Below, in pieces: positions 9,809 through 22,110 of a stretch of DNA of 64,000 nt (its first letter is position 1; each line of letters starts with the position of its first letter). Position numbers and translations under genes: made by a program. The DNA comes from Orientallactaga sibirica (taxonomy: Eukaryota > Chordata > Mammalia > Rodentia > Dipodidae), in assembly GCA_036365145.1 (NCBI GenBank), contig JAEOAD010000603.1, positions 1,240,001-1,304,000 on the forward strand, written 5' to 3'. Below the pieces are notes generated by a model. That model ran no database searches. It had not been told where the DNA came from and was given only the letters and a program-made list of their open reading frames with translations.

Positions 9809-12586
9809 CTAACCATTAATCTAAATGTATTATCAAACAAGAAGAATCAAACCCTAAAAGCTCCAGAGAGTAATAAATAATTAAAATCAGAACAGAAATT
9901 AATGAATTGGAAACTAAGAAAACTATTAAGAAAAATCAATGAAACAAAAGGGTGATTCTATGAAAACCGTAAGCTAGATTGATAAACCCTGGCCATTTTA
10001 TCAAATGAAAAAAAAGCAAAGTCTCAAATTAACAAAATCAGAAATGAAAATGTATAGGTATAGGTCAAAACAGACATCAATCACATTAGAAGAATCATCA
10101 GGACATACTTCCAAACATCTACTTCAAAAAATTGGACAATCTGGAAGAAATGGATGAATTCCTAGGTACATACCACCTACCAAAACTAAACTCAGAGCAA
10201 ATGAATCCCCTAATCAAAGCTATTACATCCACCTTTCCCCAAAAGAAAAATCCAGGACCACATGGCTTTTAGGCTAAATTTTATCAAACCTTCATTGAAA
10301 GACAGAAACCAACTTTTCCCAATGTGTTTTAAATAATTGGAGAAGAAGGAATACTCCCCAACTCCTTTTATAAAGCTAGAATCACCCTAAAACCAAAAAG
10401 AGGAAGAGATACAACAAGAAAAAAATTACAGGTCTATATCCCTATGAACTTACATGCAAAGATCCTGAACAAAATCCTCACTTCGTGATTAAAATGCTAG
10501 AGGGAATCGACATGGGTGATTTATATCACAACACAGTAAGAGCTATATATAAATCACCTAAAGCCCAAATAATACATAATGGAGAAAGAGTTAAGGAGTT
10601 CCCATTGAAATCAAGAACAAGAGAGGGATGCCCACTCTCACCACTGCTCTTCAACATAGTACTAAAAGTACTAGCCCAAGCAATAAGACAGGAAGAAGAA
10701 ACAAAAGGGATAGAAATTGGAAATGAAAAAGTCAAGTTAGCCCAATTTTCATATGACATGATCTTATACATAAGTGACCCAAAAGTCTCTATCTCAAAAC
10801 TTATAAAGGTGATTAATTCTTTAGGAATGTGGCAGTATAAATCATCACACAAAAATCAGTAGCCTTTGTACATGCAAAAGGCAAATCCCCAGAAAAAGAA
10901 ATCAGCAAAGGTGTCCCATTGCCAGCAGCCACAAAAAAGTAAAATACCTTAGAATTACAATAACAAAGGTTGTGAAAAACATATACAAGGAAAACATAGA
11001 AACACAAGTGAAATTGTATGGACTTGAGAAGATGGATAGAACTCCCATGATCCTGGATAAGAAAAATTGATATTGTGAAAATGAAAATGTTTCCAAAAGA
11101 TTTAATGCAATACCAATAGAAATTTCAGCATCATCCTTTTCAGATGAAACAAAAAATGATCTCAAAATTCATACAGAATGGCAGCAGACCTTAGATATCC
11201 AAACATATCCTTTGCAAAAGAAACACCTCTGGAGTTATCACCATACCCAATCTAAATCTATACTACAAAGCCATAGTTACTAAATCAGAATGGTACAGGC
11301 ATAAAAATAGACATATAGACCAATGGAACAGAACAAACTCCTCTCACTATGCACAAATATCAACTAAAATTGCTTTAACACCCTACCATACAGGAGTGGG
11401 GAAAGATTTTCATAACAAAACCCTAGAAGTCCAGAAAACTAAACAATCACTCAACCAATAGGACTCATGAAATTAAAAAGCTTTTGCAAAAACAAACATA
11501 CCCTAATCAGGCTGAATACATTAGGCACTGAATGGAAGAAAACTTTTACCAGTTATGCCATGGACAGAGGTCTCATACCTAGCATTGACAGATAACTCAA
11601 AATAGCTAAACAATATAAAAATCAAACAACCTGATAAAAATGGGGTAAATGAAACTAAAGGGAGTTCTCATGGGAAGAAATACAAAATGGCTAACATACA
11701 ATTAAGAAAATGTTCATCATCCCTAATCATCAGGGAAATGCAAATTACAATAACCATGAGATTCCACCTTACTCCAATAAGGATAGCAATCATTAAAAAT
11801 TCAAATGAAAAAAAAATATTGGTGAAGATGTGGGGAAAGAGGAAACCTCATTCACTCTTGGTGGTAATGAAAACTTGTATAAGCACTATGGAAATCAATA
11901 TGGTGATTCCTGAAAAAGATGAATATAGTACTACCAACAGACCAGTTGTTCCTTTACTGGGCATTTACACTAAATGTTCCATGCTTCACTATAGAGATAT
12001 TTTCTCATAGCTGCTCAATTCATAACTAAGAACTGGAATCAACCTAGTTGCCAATCACTGGAGAATGGATAGCAAAGTTGTGGAACATTTACACAACAGG
12101 ATTCTATTCAACAATAAGAAAAAAATGATACAATGTAATTTGTAGAAAAATGGATAGACTTAGGACAGATCATACTCAGCAAACACACACAATCATATAA
12201 AGGCAAATGCTACGTTTTCTTATTTATCTGTGGTTCTCAATTTGGATTAGCTTGAGTTGATAGCATAGAGGATAGGCAAATTAAGGACCAACCAATAGCG
12301 AAGGAAGGGTTTTGGGGGAGAGGAAGGGGATATTGGGGGGAAATAAACACCAAACTCAACCCAAAATGAACTGGTACCATAAAAACCTTTCTTGTTGTAG
12401 ATATAATAAAAGTTATAACATTTAACTGGTGTATGGGGGGGGGGCTGGAAAGAAGGGTCCTGAGAGGGTAGGATGAAGCCTAACTTTAAAAAATATTGGC
12501 TGTGATCTCTAATTTGTAGTACCAGAAATAGGTGCTACACACATTGAACTGTTGATTGGAGAGGCCTATGAAGGCCCCAAAACAAA
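9809..12586 (+). mobile_element. Old L1, plus strand, 5'-truncated; host of the nested insertions
   Basis: ORF2 starts after the endonuclease domain and runs to about 12240, followed by 3' UTR up to 12586. The 3' UTR then continues on the other side of the ERVL provirus at 25321-26213 and, after a further L1 insertion, at 34018-34065. The 12580s and 25320s read as one continuous 3' UTR when compared with the minus-strand L1 at 44370-44670. The element is therefore older than both the provirus and the twin-primed L1. Confidence 0.85.
9830..12240 (+). pseudogene. L1 ORF2 remnant (reverse transcriptase and C-terminus)
   Basis: Pieces in several frames cover the linker (about 9850-10260), the reverse transcriptase palm (10485-10862, with [14 protein letters not shown]) and the C-terminal domain (11687-12010). 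The catalytic FADD motif has decayed to FSYD (about 10747-10758), so this copy lost both active-site context and frame. A short 3' coding tail (FICGSQFGL-like) ends near 12245. Confidence 0.8.
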
Positions 12587-12591
12587 CTATG
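12587..12591 (+). repeat. Target-site duplication of the ERVL provirus, left
   Basis: The five bases CTATG precede the TG of the 5' LTR and recur at 25316-25320 directly after the CA of the 3' LTR. Five base pairs is the expected duplication for an ERVL integrase. The match proves that the two distant LTR ends belong to one integration. Confidence 0.9.
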
Positions 12592-12780
12592 TGTGATGGT
12601 AAAGTTGGTGTCAACCTGATCTGTTTAGGAATCCACAGACATTCCTCATAGTGTGTCTCTGAGGTTGCCTCTAAGAAGGATTAAGTAAAGGAAGAATCCT
12701 TCCCTAGAGTGAGCCCTTCCCCCAGAGAGAGTGGCCACTCTTGGAGGAGGGGGCTGGTATAGCAGAAGAAACTCTGGGGG
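12592..12780 (+). mobile_element. ERVL 5' LTR, first part
   Basis: This covers the first 189 bp of the 5' LTR, beginning TGTGATGG. It parallels 24816-25006 of the 3' LTR and stops at GAAACTCTGGG, where the L1 was inserted. The LTR continues at 18845. Confidence 0.9.
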
Positions 12781-12960
12781 AATTCCGGGTAAGATGGGGG
12801 CATAGGAGCCACGCCAAACCAGATCATTGAGGGATTTAAGCAAAACTACAGCAAAATACACTCTTCTTCTGAAAAGTGCAGAATAGTTTTTCCAGTGAAA
12901 CAGCAGAGGAACAGGAGACAGCCAGAATACCACTGTGGAGCTTGCGGCCTGATCCTTGGC
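12781..12960 (+). promoter_or_regulatory. L1 5' UTR start (lineage A)
   Basis: The first bases GGGTAAGATGG.GGCATAGGAG match the 5' end of the inverted L1 at 31346 (GGGTAAGATGGCGGCATAGGAG). The AAGATGGCGG core is the YY1-type site that sets the start of many L1 transcripts; here one base is changed. Only about 170 bp of 5' UTR remain before the sequence jumps into ORF1. Confidence 0.7.
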
Positions 12961-13640
12961 AGCCCAGTACGAGGTGGCAAATGTAATACAGGCCAACAAA
13001 GAGAAATACAAGCTAATACAAAGGTATGAATGGGAATTCTAAGACATCCAGGACACTATGAAAAGATCAAACATAAGAATTCAGATATAGAAGAAGGAGA
13101 AGAATTTCAGTCCAGAGGCTTAGTATGTGTCTTCCACAAAATCATAGAAGAAAATTTTCCCCAAATTGGGAAAGAAATGCCAATGCAAATATGAGAAGCT
13201 TTTAGAACACCAAACTGACAAAATCTAGAAGATCCTCTCCTTGCCATGTTATAATTAAACTACTAAACATGCAAAGCAAAGAAAATATATTGAAGACATA
13301 GAGAAAAAGCAAGTGACCTTCAAAGGGAAACCCACCAGGATCACAGAAGATTATGCAACACAAACTTTAAAAGCCAGAAGGGCTTGGAATGATGGATTCC
13401 AAGTTCTGAAAGATAAAAAGTGTCAACCAAGAATACTTTATCCTGCAAAGCTATCTATCCAAATTGATGGAGAAATAAGGATATTCTAAAAAAAAAAATA
13501 AAAACAGGCTAAAGGAACTTATGGCAACTAAAACATCTCTACAGAAAATACTTGAAGGAATCATTAAACTTGAATTTAAAGAAAAACACACACAGCAGGA
13601 AATAGGAAAAAATAAACCACACTCAAATAACAGTTAAAAC
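12961..13640 (+). pseudogene. L1 ORF1 remnant, N-terminal half missing
   Basis: The remnant begins near GAGGTGGCAAATG, equivalent to 29682 on the minus strand in the other lineage-A L1, so the start codon and most of the coiled coil are deleted. It continues through the RRM-like region (about 13050-13250, QSRGL...VFHKIIEENFPQIG-like) and the C-terminal domain (about 13310-13620, [23 protein letters not shown]). It stops before 13640. Several frameshifts and a TAA interrupt it. Confidence 0.75.
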
Positions 13641-13689
13641 AAGTGAGTAAAGTGAAAACAGGAAGAACTACAAAACAAGAAGAATGGCG

Positions 13690-16600
13690 AGAATAAATAC
13701 ATATCTTTCAATAATAACTCAATATAAATGGCCTCAATGTCCCAACCAAAAGACACAGGCTTGCAGACTGGATGAATAAGCAGGATCCTACCATCTGTTG
13801 CCTCCAGGAAACTCACCTCTTAATAAAAGATAGAAAACTTCTTAGGGTGAAAAGTTGGAAAAAGGTATTTCAAGCAAATGGACATAGTATACAAGCAGTG
13901 GTTGCTATCCTAATTTCTGCCAGGATAGACTTCAAACCAACATCAGTGAGGAAAGATAAAGAAAGTCACTTTATACTGATTAAAGGAACACTCCAACAGG
14001 AGGACATTACAATCCTAAACATATATGCTCCTAACCTGGGGGCTCCCAATTTCATCAAACAAACACACTTAAAGTGAGAGATAACCCCAAAAACAATAGT
14101 ACCGGGTGACTTCAATACCCCACTCTCATCACTTGACAGGTCTACCAAGTAAAAATAAACAGAGAGATATCTGCATTAAATGATGTCATGGAAAAAATGC
14201 ACCTAACAGATATATACAGAACATTCCATCCAAATGCTGCAGAATATACATTTTTCTCAGCACCTCATGGAACATTCTCTAAATGTTGACCATATAATAG
14301 GACAAAAATCAAATCTTAACAAATACAGGAAATTTAAATAATCCCTTGTAATATGACCACAAAGGGATTAAACTCCAAATCAGCAACAAGAAAAACTAGG
14401 GAACATACAGAAATTCATGGAGACTAAACAGTACACTATTGATCGATGTTTGGGTCATTGAAGAAATTAAAAAGGGAATCAAGAAATTCATAGAATCAAA
14501 TGACGATGAGAATACAACATACCAAAACCTTTGGTACACAATGAAGGCAGTCCTAAGATGGAAATTTATAGCTCTAAGTGCCTATATTAAGAAATTAGAG
14601 AGTTCACAAGTAAACAATTTAATGTTTCATGTTAAGGCCTTGGACAGAGAAGAACAAGGCAAACCAAAAATCAGTAGAAGGGAAGAAATAATAAAGATTA
14701 AGGCAGAAATTAAAGAAATAGAAACAAAAAAAAAATCAAAAGAATCGATGAAAAAAAGAGCTGGTACTTTGAAAGGATAAACAAGATTGATAAACCCTTA
14801 GCAAACCGGACCAAAAGAAAGACCAAAGAGACAAAAAATAATAAAATTAAAGATGAAAAAGGCAACATCACAACAGATACCAAAGAAATTCAGAAAATCA
14901 TATGGACATACTTTAAGAATATATATGCCTCTAAGTTTGAAAACCTGAAAGAAATGGATGATTTCCTTGATTCATTTGACCTACCAAATTTAAATCAAGA
15001 TGAGATAAACCATTTAAATAGGCCTATAACAACTACAGAGATCCATGCAGTTATAAAAAGTCTCCCAACTAAAAAAAGTCCAGGCCCAGATGGATTCACT
15101 GCTGAATTTTACCAGACATTCCTGGAAGAACTAACACCAATGCTTCTCAAACTTTTCTGTAAAATGGGGAAGGAATTCTACCAAAATACTTCTATGAAGC
15201 CAGCATCACCCTGATACCCAAATTGGACAAAGACAGAACAAAAAAAGAAAATTACAGACCAATCTCTCTCATGAACATAAATGCAAAAATTCTCAACAAA
15301 ATACTGGCAACGGAATACAAGAATATATCAGAAAGATTATTCACCCTGACCAAGTAGGCTTTATCCCAGAGAAAAAGGGATGGTTCAACATTTGCAAATC
15401 CATAAATGTAATACACCATATAAATGGTCTAAAGGACAAAAATCACATGGTCATCTCAATAGATGCAGAAAAGGCATTTGACAAAATCCAACATCCCTTC
15501 ATGGTAAACGTATTACAGAAACTGGGAATAGAAGGAACATATCTCAACATAATAAAAGCTTTTTATGACAAACCTATAGCCAACATAATACTAAATGGGG
15601 AAAAACTTGAAGCTTTTCCACCTAATTCAGTAACAAGACAAGGGTTTACTTATCTCACTTTTATTTAATATAGCACTGGAAATTTAGCTATAGTAATAAG
15701 GCTAGAGACACTCATCAAAGGGATACAAATTGGAAGGGAAGAGATTAATTATCATTATTCACAGATGATAAGATTCTATACATAAAAGACCCTAAAGACT
15801 CTACCAACAAACTGTTAGAGCTGATAAACACTTTTTGCAATGTAGCAGGATACAAAATAAAGACACAGAAATCAGTAGCTTTTCTATACACTAACAATAA
15901 ACATGAATAGGATGAAATCAGTGAATCTCTCCCATTCACAATTGCCTCAAAAAAAAAAATACCTTGGCATACACTTAACCAAGGAAGTGAAGGATTTCTA
16001 CAATGAGATCCTTAAAAAAACTCAAGCAAGAAATTGCAGAAGTCCTAAGGAAATGGAAAGTCATCCCATGCTCTTCGATTGTAACAATCAATATTGTGAA
16101 AATGTCAATCTTACCAAAAGCAATCTACACATTTAATGCAATCCCCTTTAAAATCCTAAGAGAATTCTTTACAGAAATAGAAATAACAATCCTAAAATTC
16201 ACCTGGAAACACACACACACAAAAACCCTTGAATACCCAAAGCAATTTTGTGCAACAGAAATCAGGCTGGTGGTATTACCATGCCCTATTTTAAGTTATA
16301 TTACAAAGCCATAGTAGCAAAAACAGCATGGTACCAGCACAAGGACAGACTGGTAGATGAATGGAACAGAATAGAAGACCCAATTATTAATGCAGACAGC
16401 TACAGCCTCCTGATTTTTTACAAAAATGCCAAAAATATTCATTGGAGAAAAGATAGCCTCTTCAACAAGTGGAGCTGGGAAACCTGGATATCTGTATGTA
16501 AAAGGATAAAAATAGATCCTTGTCTCTCTCCATGCACAAGAGTCAAGTCCAAATGGACCAGGGACCTTAATATCAGACCTGAAACTCTGAAACTTCTAAA

Positions 16601-17480
16601 GGAAAAGGTAGGGGAAACCTTTCAATATATTGGCATAGGCAAGTACTTTTTTAATATAACCCCAATTGCTCAAAAAATAAAACCACTTATTAATCACTGG
16701 GACCTCATGAAATTAAAAAGCTTTTGTACAGCAAAGGACACTTTGAATAAAGCAAAGAGACAACCTACAGAATTGGAGAAAATGTTTGCCAGCTATACTT
16801 CTGAAAGAGGATTAATATCCAGAATATACAAAGAACTCAAAAAACAGAACAATAAGAAATCAAACAACCCAGTTAAAAAATGGGCTATGGAACTAAATAG
16901 AGAGTTCTCAGAAGAAATGCAGATGGCATATAAACATCTAAAAAAGTGTTCCACATCCTTAACCATCAGGGAAATGCAAAATAAAATTTCTTTGAGATTC
17001 CATTTCACTCCTGTCAGAATGGCTACCATCAAGAAAACAAATGGCAAGAAGTGTTGGTGTGGATGCGGAAAAAAGAGGAACACATCTACACTGTTGGTGG
17101 GAATGTAATCTGGTCTAGCCATTGTGCAAATCAGTGTGGAGGTTCTTGAGACAGCTAAAAAGAGACTTACCATATGATCCAGCTATAGCACTTCTAGGCA
17201 TATATCTGAAGGACTCTTCTCACTAGCTTAGAGATAGTTGCACAACCATGTTTATTTGTGCTCTATTCACAATAGCTAGGAAACGGAACCAGCCTAGATG
17301 TCCCTCCATAGATGAATGGATAATAAAGATGTGGGACATTTACACAATGGAGATCTATTCCCCAGTAAAAAGCAATGAAATTATGAAATTTTCTGGGAAA
17401 TGGATGGATCTGGAAAGGACTGTACTAAGTGACGTAACCCAGGCTCAGAAAGCCAAACGTCACATGTTCTCTCTCTTATG
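13690..17480 (+). pseudogene. L1 ORF2 pseudogene (endonuclease, RT, C-terminus)
   Basis: ORF2p nicks target DNA and reverse-transcribes L1 RNA. The endonuclease spans 13700-14400 (CCLQETHLL around 13797; DHK catalytic triplet kept near 14358). RT spans about 14950-15900 ([33 protein letters not shown], a damaged GCPLSP motif near 15645, FADD-equivalent DD around 15765). The longest open piece, 16248-17108 (286 aa), covers the thumb-to-C-terminal region, ending at the Cys-rich KCWCGCGKK. The final piece, 17248-17550, includes DEWIIKMW and [12 protein letters not shown]. At least eight frame breaks make it non-functional. Confidence 0.85.
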
Positions 17481-18842
17481 TGGATCCTTGCTACAAATGT
17501 ATAGACTTGTGTGTAAACTGGAACCAAAAATCATTACCAGTAGCCAGTAAGCTGGTAAAAGGCTATAAGGGAGGGAGGAGAGGGAAGGACTTAAGTGGAT
17601 GATATTGTACATATGTAAGTGGAAGAATAGATTACAGGGATGGGAAAGGACTAAGTGATGCCATGGAAAGAGAATGTGTAAAAGAAGGGCAGATGGAGGG
17701 TCATTCAAAATTCAAGATAGTCTGAATAAGACTTATGTAAACTTACTTTTTTGAATACTGGCACATCCAGAAGCTATAGACTATTACTAGAAAAATTTCA
17801 GTGCCTGGGATGGGATACCTTCCAGTGAGTTGTTGGCCAGGGAGGTCCCGGTAGCCTCCAAACCATTAAAGGCTATTGCTAATGCCTTTGATTTCCCTTG
17901 AGAAACAGATGGTAAGAACATATTGCTTAAGACATCTCTTGCCTGAGAGGCAAGGTCACTGAGAAAGCAAGCTGATGCTGAGCAGAAAGCCTTCTCCCTG
18001 TACACCAGCCAATTGAAAGATGGAAAAAGCTGCACTGCATGCAGCTATATGGGAGTCAGAAGTCATCAGCAGTGAAAACAGTGGACACTGGAAAACTCAA
18101 GTTTGACCAGACAGGCCCAATGACTGAATGGGTGTAATAGTGGCATGTCTGCTCTTGGGGAAACCAACTGCTCCCTAATTGGACTGAAGGCCCTCTCTAT
18201 GGGAGGGAATACATGCCTGGTACTGAAAAAAAAAAAAAAAAAAAACTAAGGAAAAGTCTATGGTAGAGGAGGTCATGAGCCTTAGGGGTATAAAACCTGC
18301 TCTTGTCTAGCTAAATGTATATATTATTCACACCAAACTGCCCTGAAAGCACTACACTTAATATTCATATTCACATATTAATACAACTCTCATTTCTGGT
18401 TAGAGAAGCTTCTCTTTTCAGATGGTGATGACCACTGGAATGACCCAAAAGGCAACATAGTGCTGAGAAGAAGGGATGGAGGATTGCCGAGCACTGAAAC
18501 ATCTCTGTCACACCCTCCAAGGCTCAAGGTCCATTGTGGATCAGGGGGTGGAAAGAATGTAAGAGCCAAAGGAAGGGTACACGTCTTTACAATGCAACTG
18601 TCCACACAGAAATTGGCCTAGATATCCATGACCTTGCAGTGCCTAGCAATACCTTCACAAGACCCTCATAGTAGAAGAAAAAGATCATGACATCAAATTA
18701 AAAGAGAGACTAATAGAGAGACAGAGGGGATATGATGGAGAATGGAGTTCTGAAGGAGAATGGGTGGAGTGGAGGGAAATATGTTTTTGTTTTGTTTGTA
18801 AGTATAGAAGTTGTCAATAAAATATATAAATAAAAAAATAAA
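17481..18842 (+). other. L1 3' UTR (lineage A) with poly(A)
   Basis: This is a long 3' UTR shared with 32604-33990 and 56150-57440. It holds an A20 run at 18226-18245 and a polypyrimidine tract ending TTCTCTTTTCAG at about 18411-18422, which looks like a splice acceptor and recurs in every L1 3' UTR in this window. It ends with GTTGTCAATAAAATAT and an A-rich tail. The AATAAA at about 18816 is the likely polyadenylation signal. Confidence 0.8.
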
Positions 18843-18844
18843 AA

Positions 18845-19172
18845 GAAGCTCTGGGAAGAGAAGTATTCTCTCTTTTCCACCTGGCTGCCTGCTGGTGCTG
18901 CTTGATGTTCTCTGCTTGATGCTTGGTGCTTAGTTCTTGCTGCTTTCCAGTGTGGACTGAAGAGAACTGTCTCTACAGGACTCCTCCAGGACTTCAGTGC
19001 CAGATCACGACTGCTGAGACATCCAGCCTCGTGGATGGAGCAGCTACCAGGTTCCTTGACTCTTGGGCCTGCAACCTGCTATTGCTGGACTGTTGTAAGC
19101 GAATCCAAAAATTCCCTTTTAATACAATTCATTCTATCAGTTATGTTCCTCTAGAGAACCCTGACTAATATA
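18845..19172 (+). mobile_element. ERVL 5' LTR, second part
   Basis: The LTR resumes at AAGCTCTGGGAAGAGAAG after the L1 tail and ends CCCTGACTAATATA at 19172. The polyadenylation signal present in the 3' LTR (AATAAA at 25249-25254) is altered here to CAAAAATT (around 19105-19115). The combined 5' LTR is about 503 bp against 500 bp for the 3' LTR. Confidence 0.9.
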
Positions 19173-19200
19173 GATTTGGGAACCAGGAGTGGTTCTAGGG
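19173..19200 (+). promoter_or_regulatory. ERVL primer-binding site region
   Basis: Directly after the 5' LTR comes GATTTGGGAACCAGGAGTGG. The same position in the minus-strand copy reads TGGTACTAGGAGTGG. ERVL elements usually prime with tRNA-Leu, and a TGGTACCAGGAGTGG-type sequence fits that group. This copy has a GG-for-GT change near the start of the site. Confidence 0.7.
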
Positions 19201-19216
19201 AAATAAAATTGTAAGG

Positions 19217-20660
19217 ATGGATTTCCCTAGTGGGCTTGGTCCTCTGTGGAGATTTTTGTTCAACTTCCGTGCCACTAAAGGCTCTATTGGTAATAAGGAG
19301 AGCACTTTCACTGGTAATGAGCATTGCACTAATAATCCATGGTGTGCACTATTTAAAGAACTCCATGAGATAGATGTATTTGGTGATCCTGTGTCATATC
19401 TTGTGAAGAGCAATATTTAGTGACTCTGTATTTAAAACTTTTGAATATTTGTGGAAAAGTAAGACTAATGATGATGCTGGATGGTTACTTCTAGCATCTC
19501 TAGATAAACTATTGGGAGAAAAGCAGAAGCTCAAAAAGGAAATTTCTAAGCTTAAGACCCACATACATGATCTGAAGGTTTCTAAGGGTGCCCTGGAGGA
19601 GAGTCTCCTTTCTAGCCAGAACAGGGCTCAAATTGCAGAAAAACAAACCCAAACTCTCACTGTAATATTGGCTAACTTGCAACTTAAGCTCAATTCCCAG
19701 CCTTACAGGCCATCTGAAGTTAAAGTGAGGGCACTGATTGGAAAAGAGTGGGATCCTATGACTTGGGATGGGGATGTATGGGAAGACCCTGAAGAATCTG
19801 GGGACCTTTAACTCTCAGATTCTGAAGAAGTTTTTTGCATGAGAATGTGGCTTCCCCTCCTTTAGGTGCAATTGCATCCCCACGACCATACCCTAAAGTA
19901 TTGCCCTCTCCACCCTTGCCTAAGGGAATCACTCCTTCTTTGTCTGTGGAAGTAGCAATGACCCTCATGTGCAGGGGTGCTGATACTTCTCAGTACCAAC
20001 CCATCTTTGCTTCTAGGCTATAACAAGGCATAAGGCTAGGCATGTCCCTAAAGGTGAGTTGAAACATTACTCAAGAGGAAGTGAAGTATACCCCTAAAGA
20101 ACTTCAGGAGCTTTCTAACTTGTATAGGCAGAAGCATGGGGAATATGTGTGGGAATGGAATTTTAAGGTGTGGGATGATGGCGGAAGGAATATAAGATTA
20201 GATCAGGCTGAATTTATTGAAATGGGCCCACTGAGCAGAGATTTTAGATTTAACACTGCAGCTCATGCAGTTGTAATAGGTGCCAAGAGTTTATTTGATT
20301 GGCTGGCTCAAGTATGGATTCAAAGATGGTCTACTGTGAATGAGCTGGAGCTGCCTGATATCCCTTGGCTTGATGTTGATGAAAAGATTAAAAGGTTCAG
20401 AAAACTTGGAATGCTGGAGTGTATTTGCTATGTAAACTCATCTTTAAGCTCACAATGGGACTGTCCAGAAGATGTGCCCTTCACTAAGAGTATAAGAAAC
20501 AGATTTGTGAAGGGAGCCCCAGCATATTTAAAGTTGCCAGTAGTTGCCATAATATGTAAAAAGGACATCACAGTGGGAGCCACTGTTGCTGTATTAGGTG
20601 ACTTAGATGCAATGGGTCTAACTGGATCTCTGAGTACCGAGGGTCAATATCAGCACTGAA
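19217..20660 (+). pseudogene. gag: ERVL gag pseudogene
   Basis: Gag fragments lie in different frames: 19217-19420; 19449-19811 (121 codons, coiled-coil rich, with LLASLDKLLGEKQKLKKE and SLLSSQNRAQIAEKQTQ); and 20081-20659 (192 codons, capsid-like, with ELQELSNLYRQKHGEYVWEW and a DIPWLDVDEKIKRFRKLG stretch). The 19449 piece overlaps in homology with the minus-strand fragment at 6397-6756. Frameshifts separate the pieces. Known ERVL Gags build intracellular particles; this one cannot be made whole. After 20660 the nucleocapsid-like part has no clear open frame. Confidence 0.8.
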
Positions 20661-21029
20661 TTGCCAAAGGCAAGGTGAGCATGTTTACAGTAAAACAATG
20701 CTCATAACAGTGTGACTGGTGTAGACCTTTGGTACTGGCTGATTAATCATGGTGTTCCTAGAAGTGAAATAGATAAAAATCTTACCAAGTTCCTGCTTCA
20801 TCTATATAAGCAGAAAATTTCTAGAGCAAAGGACTGAAAGGCCACTTTGAATTATAGCAACAGAGAATCAAGGCCTCTTAACCAGTTTCCAGAATTGAGC
20901 AAGTTTACAGATCCTGAGCCCCTTGATTGAAGGGCTGTCCAGGTCCTTTTCAGGAAGAACCCTCCAATAATCCCCAAAAGCTTCAATATTAAGCTTAGTC
21001 CTATTCTTCCTCAGAGGGACCTGTGGCCT

Positions 21030-21420
21030 TTTTGCTAGGGTAATTGTACACTGCGGAAAAAGAAATGGTCAGACCTTTCAGGGCTTACTGGACACTGGCT
21101 CTGAATTTACATTGATTCCAGGAGACCCCAAATGGCATCGTGGCCCTCCAGTTAAAGTAACTGCTTATGGAGGTCAGGTGATCAATGGAGTTTTGGCAAA
21201 CGTTAGACTGACAGTAGGTCCACTGGGTCCCCTAACTCATCCTGTAGTTATTTCCCCAGTGCCAGAATGCATAACTGTGATAGATATACTCAGGAGTTGG
21301 CAGAACTTCCACATTGGTTCCCTGACTTGTGGAGTGACGACTATAATGGTTGGAAAGGCCAAATGGAAGCCATTGGAGCTCCCTCTCCCAGGGAAAATAG
21401 TGAACCAGAAACAGTATCAC
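21030..21420 (+). pseudogene. pro: ERVL protease remnant
   Basis: The retroviral aspartic protease signature LLDTGSEFTLIP is encoded at about 21084-21119, with the catalytic D in DTG intact. The frame stays open to 21552 and runs into a pro-pol linker (KPLELPLPGKIVNQKQYH). The upstream side has stops. The protease would normally process Gag-Pol in the particle. No functional product is expected, because gag upstream and RT downstream are in other frames. Confidence 0.75.
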
Positions 21421-21476
21421 ATCCCTGGAGGAATTGCAGATAATAATGATGCTATAAAAGACTTGAAGGATTCAGG

Positions 21477-22110
21477 GTGGTGGTTCCCACCACATCTCCC
21501 TTTAACTCTCTTATTTGGCCTGATCAAAAGACAGACGGATCCTGGAGAATGACAGTGGATTATTGGAAACTTAATCAGGTAGTAAGTCCAATTGCAGCTG
21601 CTGTACCAGATGTGGTTTCTTTACTTGAGCAGATTAACACATCTCCTGGTATCTGGTATGCAGTTATTGATCTTGTGAATGCCTTCTTCTCTATACCTGT
21701 CCACAAGGACCACCAGAAGCAATTTGCCTTCAGCTGGCAAGGTCAGCAATACACGTTTACTATTTAACCTCAAGGTTATATTAACTCTCAAGCTCTGTGT
21801 CATAGCTCAGTTCACAGGGATCTTGATCGCCTGTGCCTTCCACAAGGTGTCACATTGGTCCATTATATTGATGACATTATGCTGATTGGATCAAATGAGC
21901 AGGAAGTGGCAGCCACTCTGGAGTTGCTGGAACAGCATATGCGCATCAGGGGATGGGAAATAAATCCATCTGAAATTCAAGGACCTTCCACCTCTGTGAA
22001 ATTTCTAGGAGTTCAGTGGTGTGGGGCATGCAGGGACATTCCTTCTAAGGTGAAGGATAAGTTGTTGCACTTGGCCCTCCTACCACTAAGAAGGAAGCAC
22101 AATGTCTAGT
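21477..22110 (+). pseudogene. pol: ERVL reverse transcriptase remnant
   Basis: The RT fingers and palm are seen in 21477-21767 (WRMTVDYWKLNQV; YAVIDLVNAFFSIPV with the first catalytic Asp), followed by a stop near 21766. The catalytic YIDD box lies in a second frame at 21864-21875 ([12 protein letters not shown]). The C-terminal RT segment ends near 22109 ([11 protein letters not shown]). The YIDD itself is intact, but a stop and at least two frame changes separate the parts. Confidence 0.85.

Larger units (their letters stand above)
12781..18842 (+). mobile_element. L1 inserted in the ERVL 5' LTR (lineage A), 6.1 kb
   Basis: The element starts at the L1 5' end (GGGTAAGATGG at about 12789) and ends in an A-rich AAATAAAAAAATAAAA tail at 18842. 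It is flanked by near copies of AGAAGCTCTGGG (about 12769-12780 and 18843-18854), the expected L1 target-site duplication. Order: short 5' UTR (to about 12955), ORF1 lacking its N-terminal half, ORF2, and a 1.3-kb 3' UTR. All reading frames are broken. It is younger than the provirus it interrupts. Confidence 0.9.
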
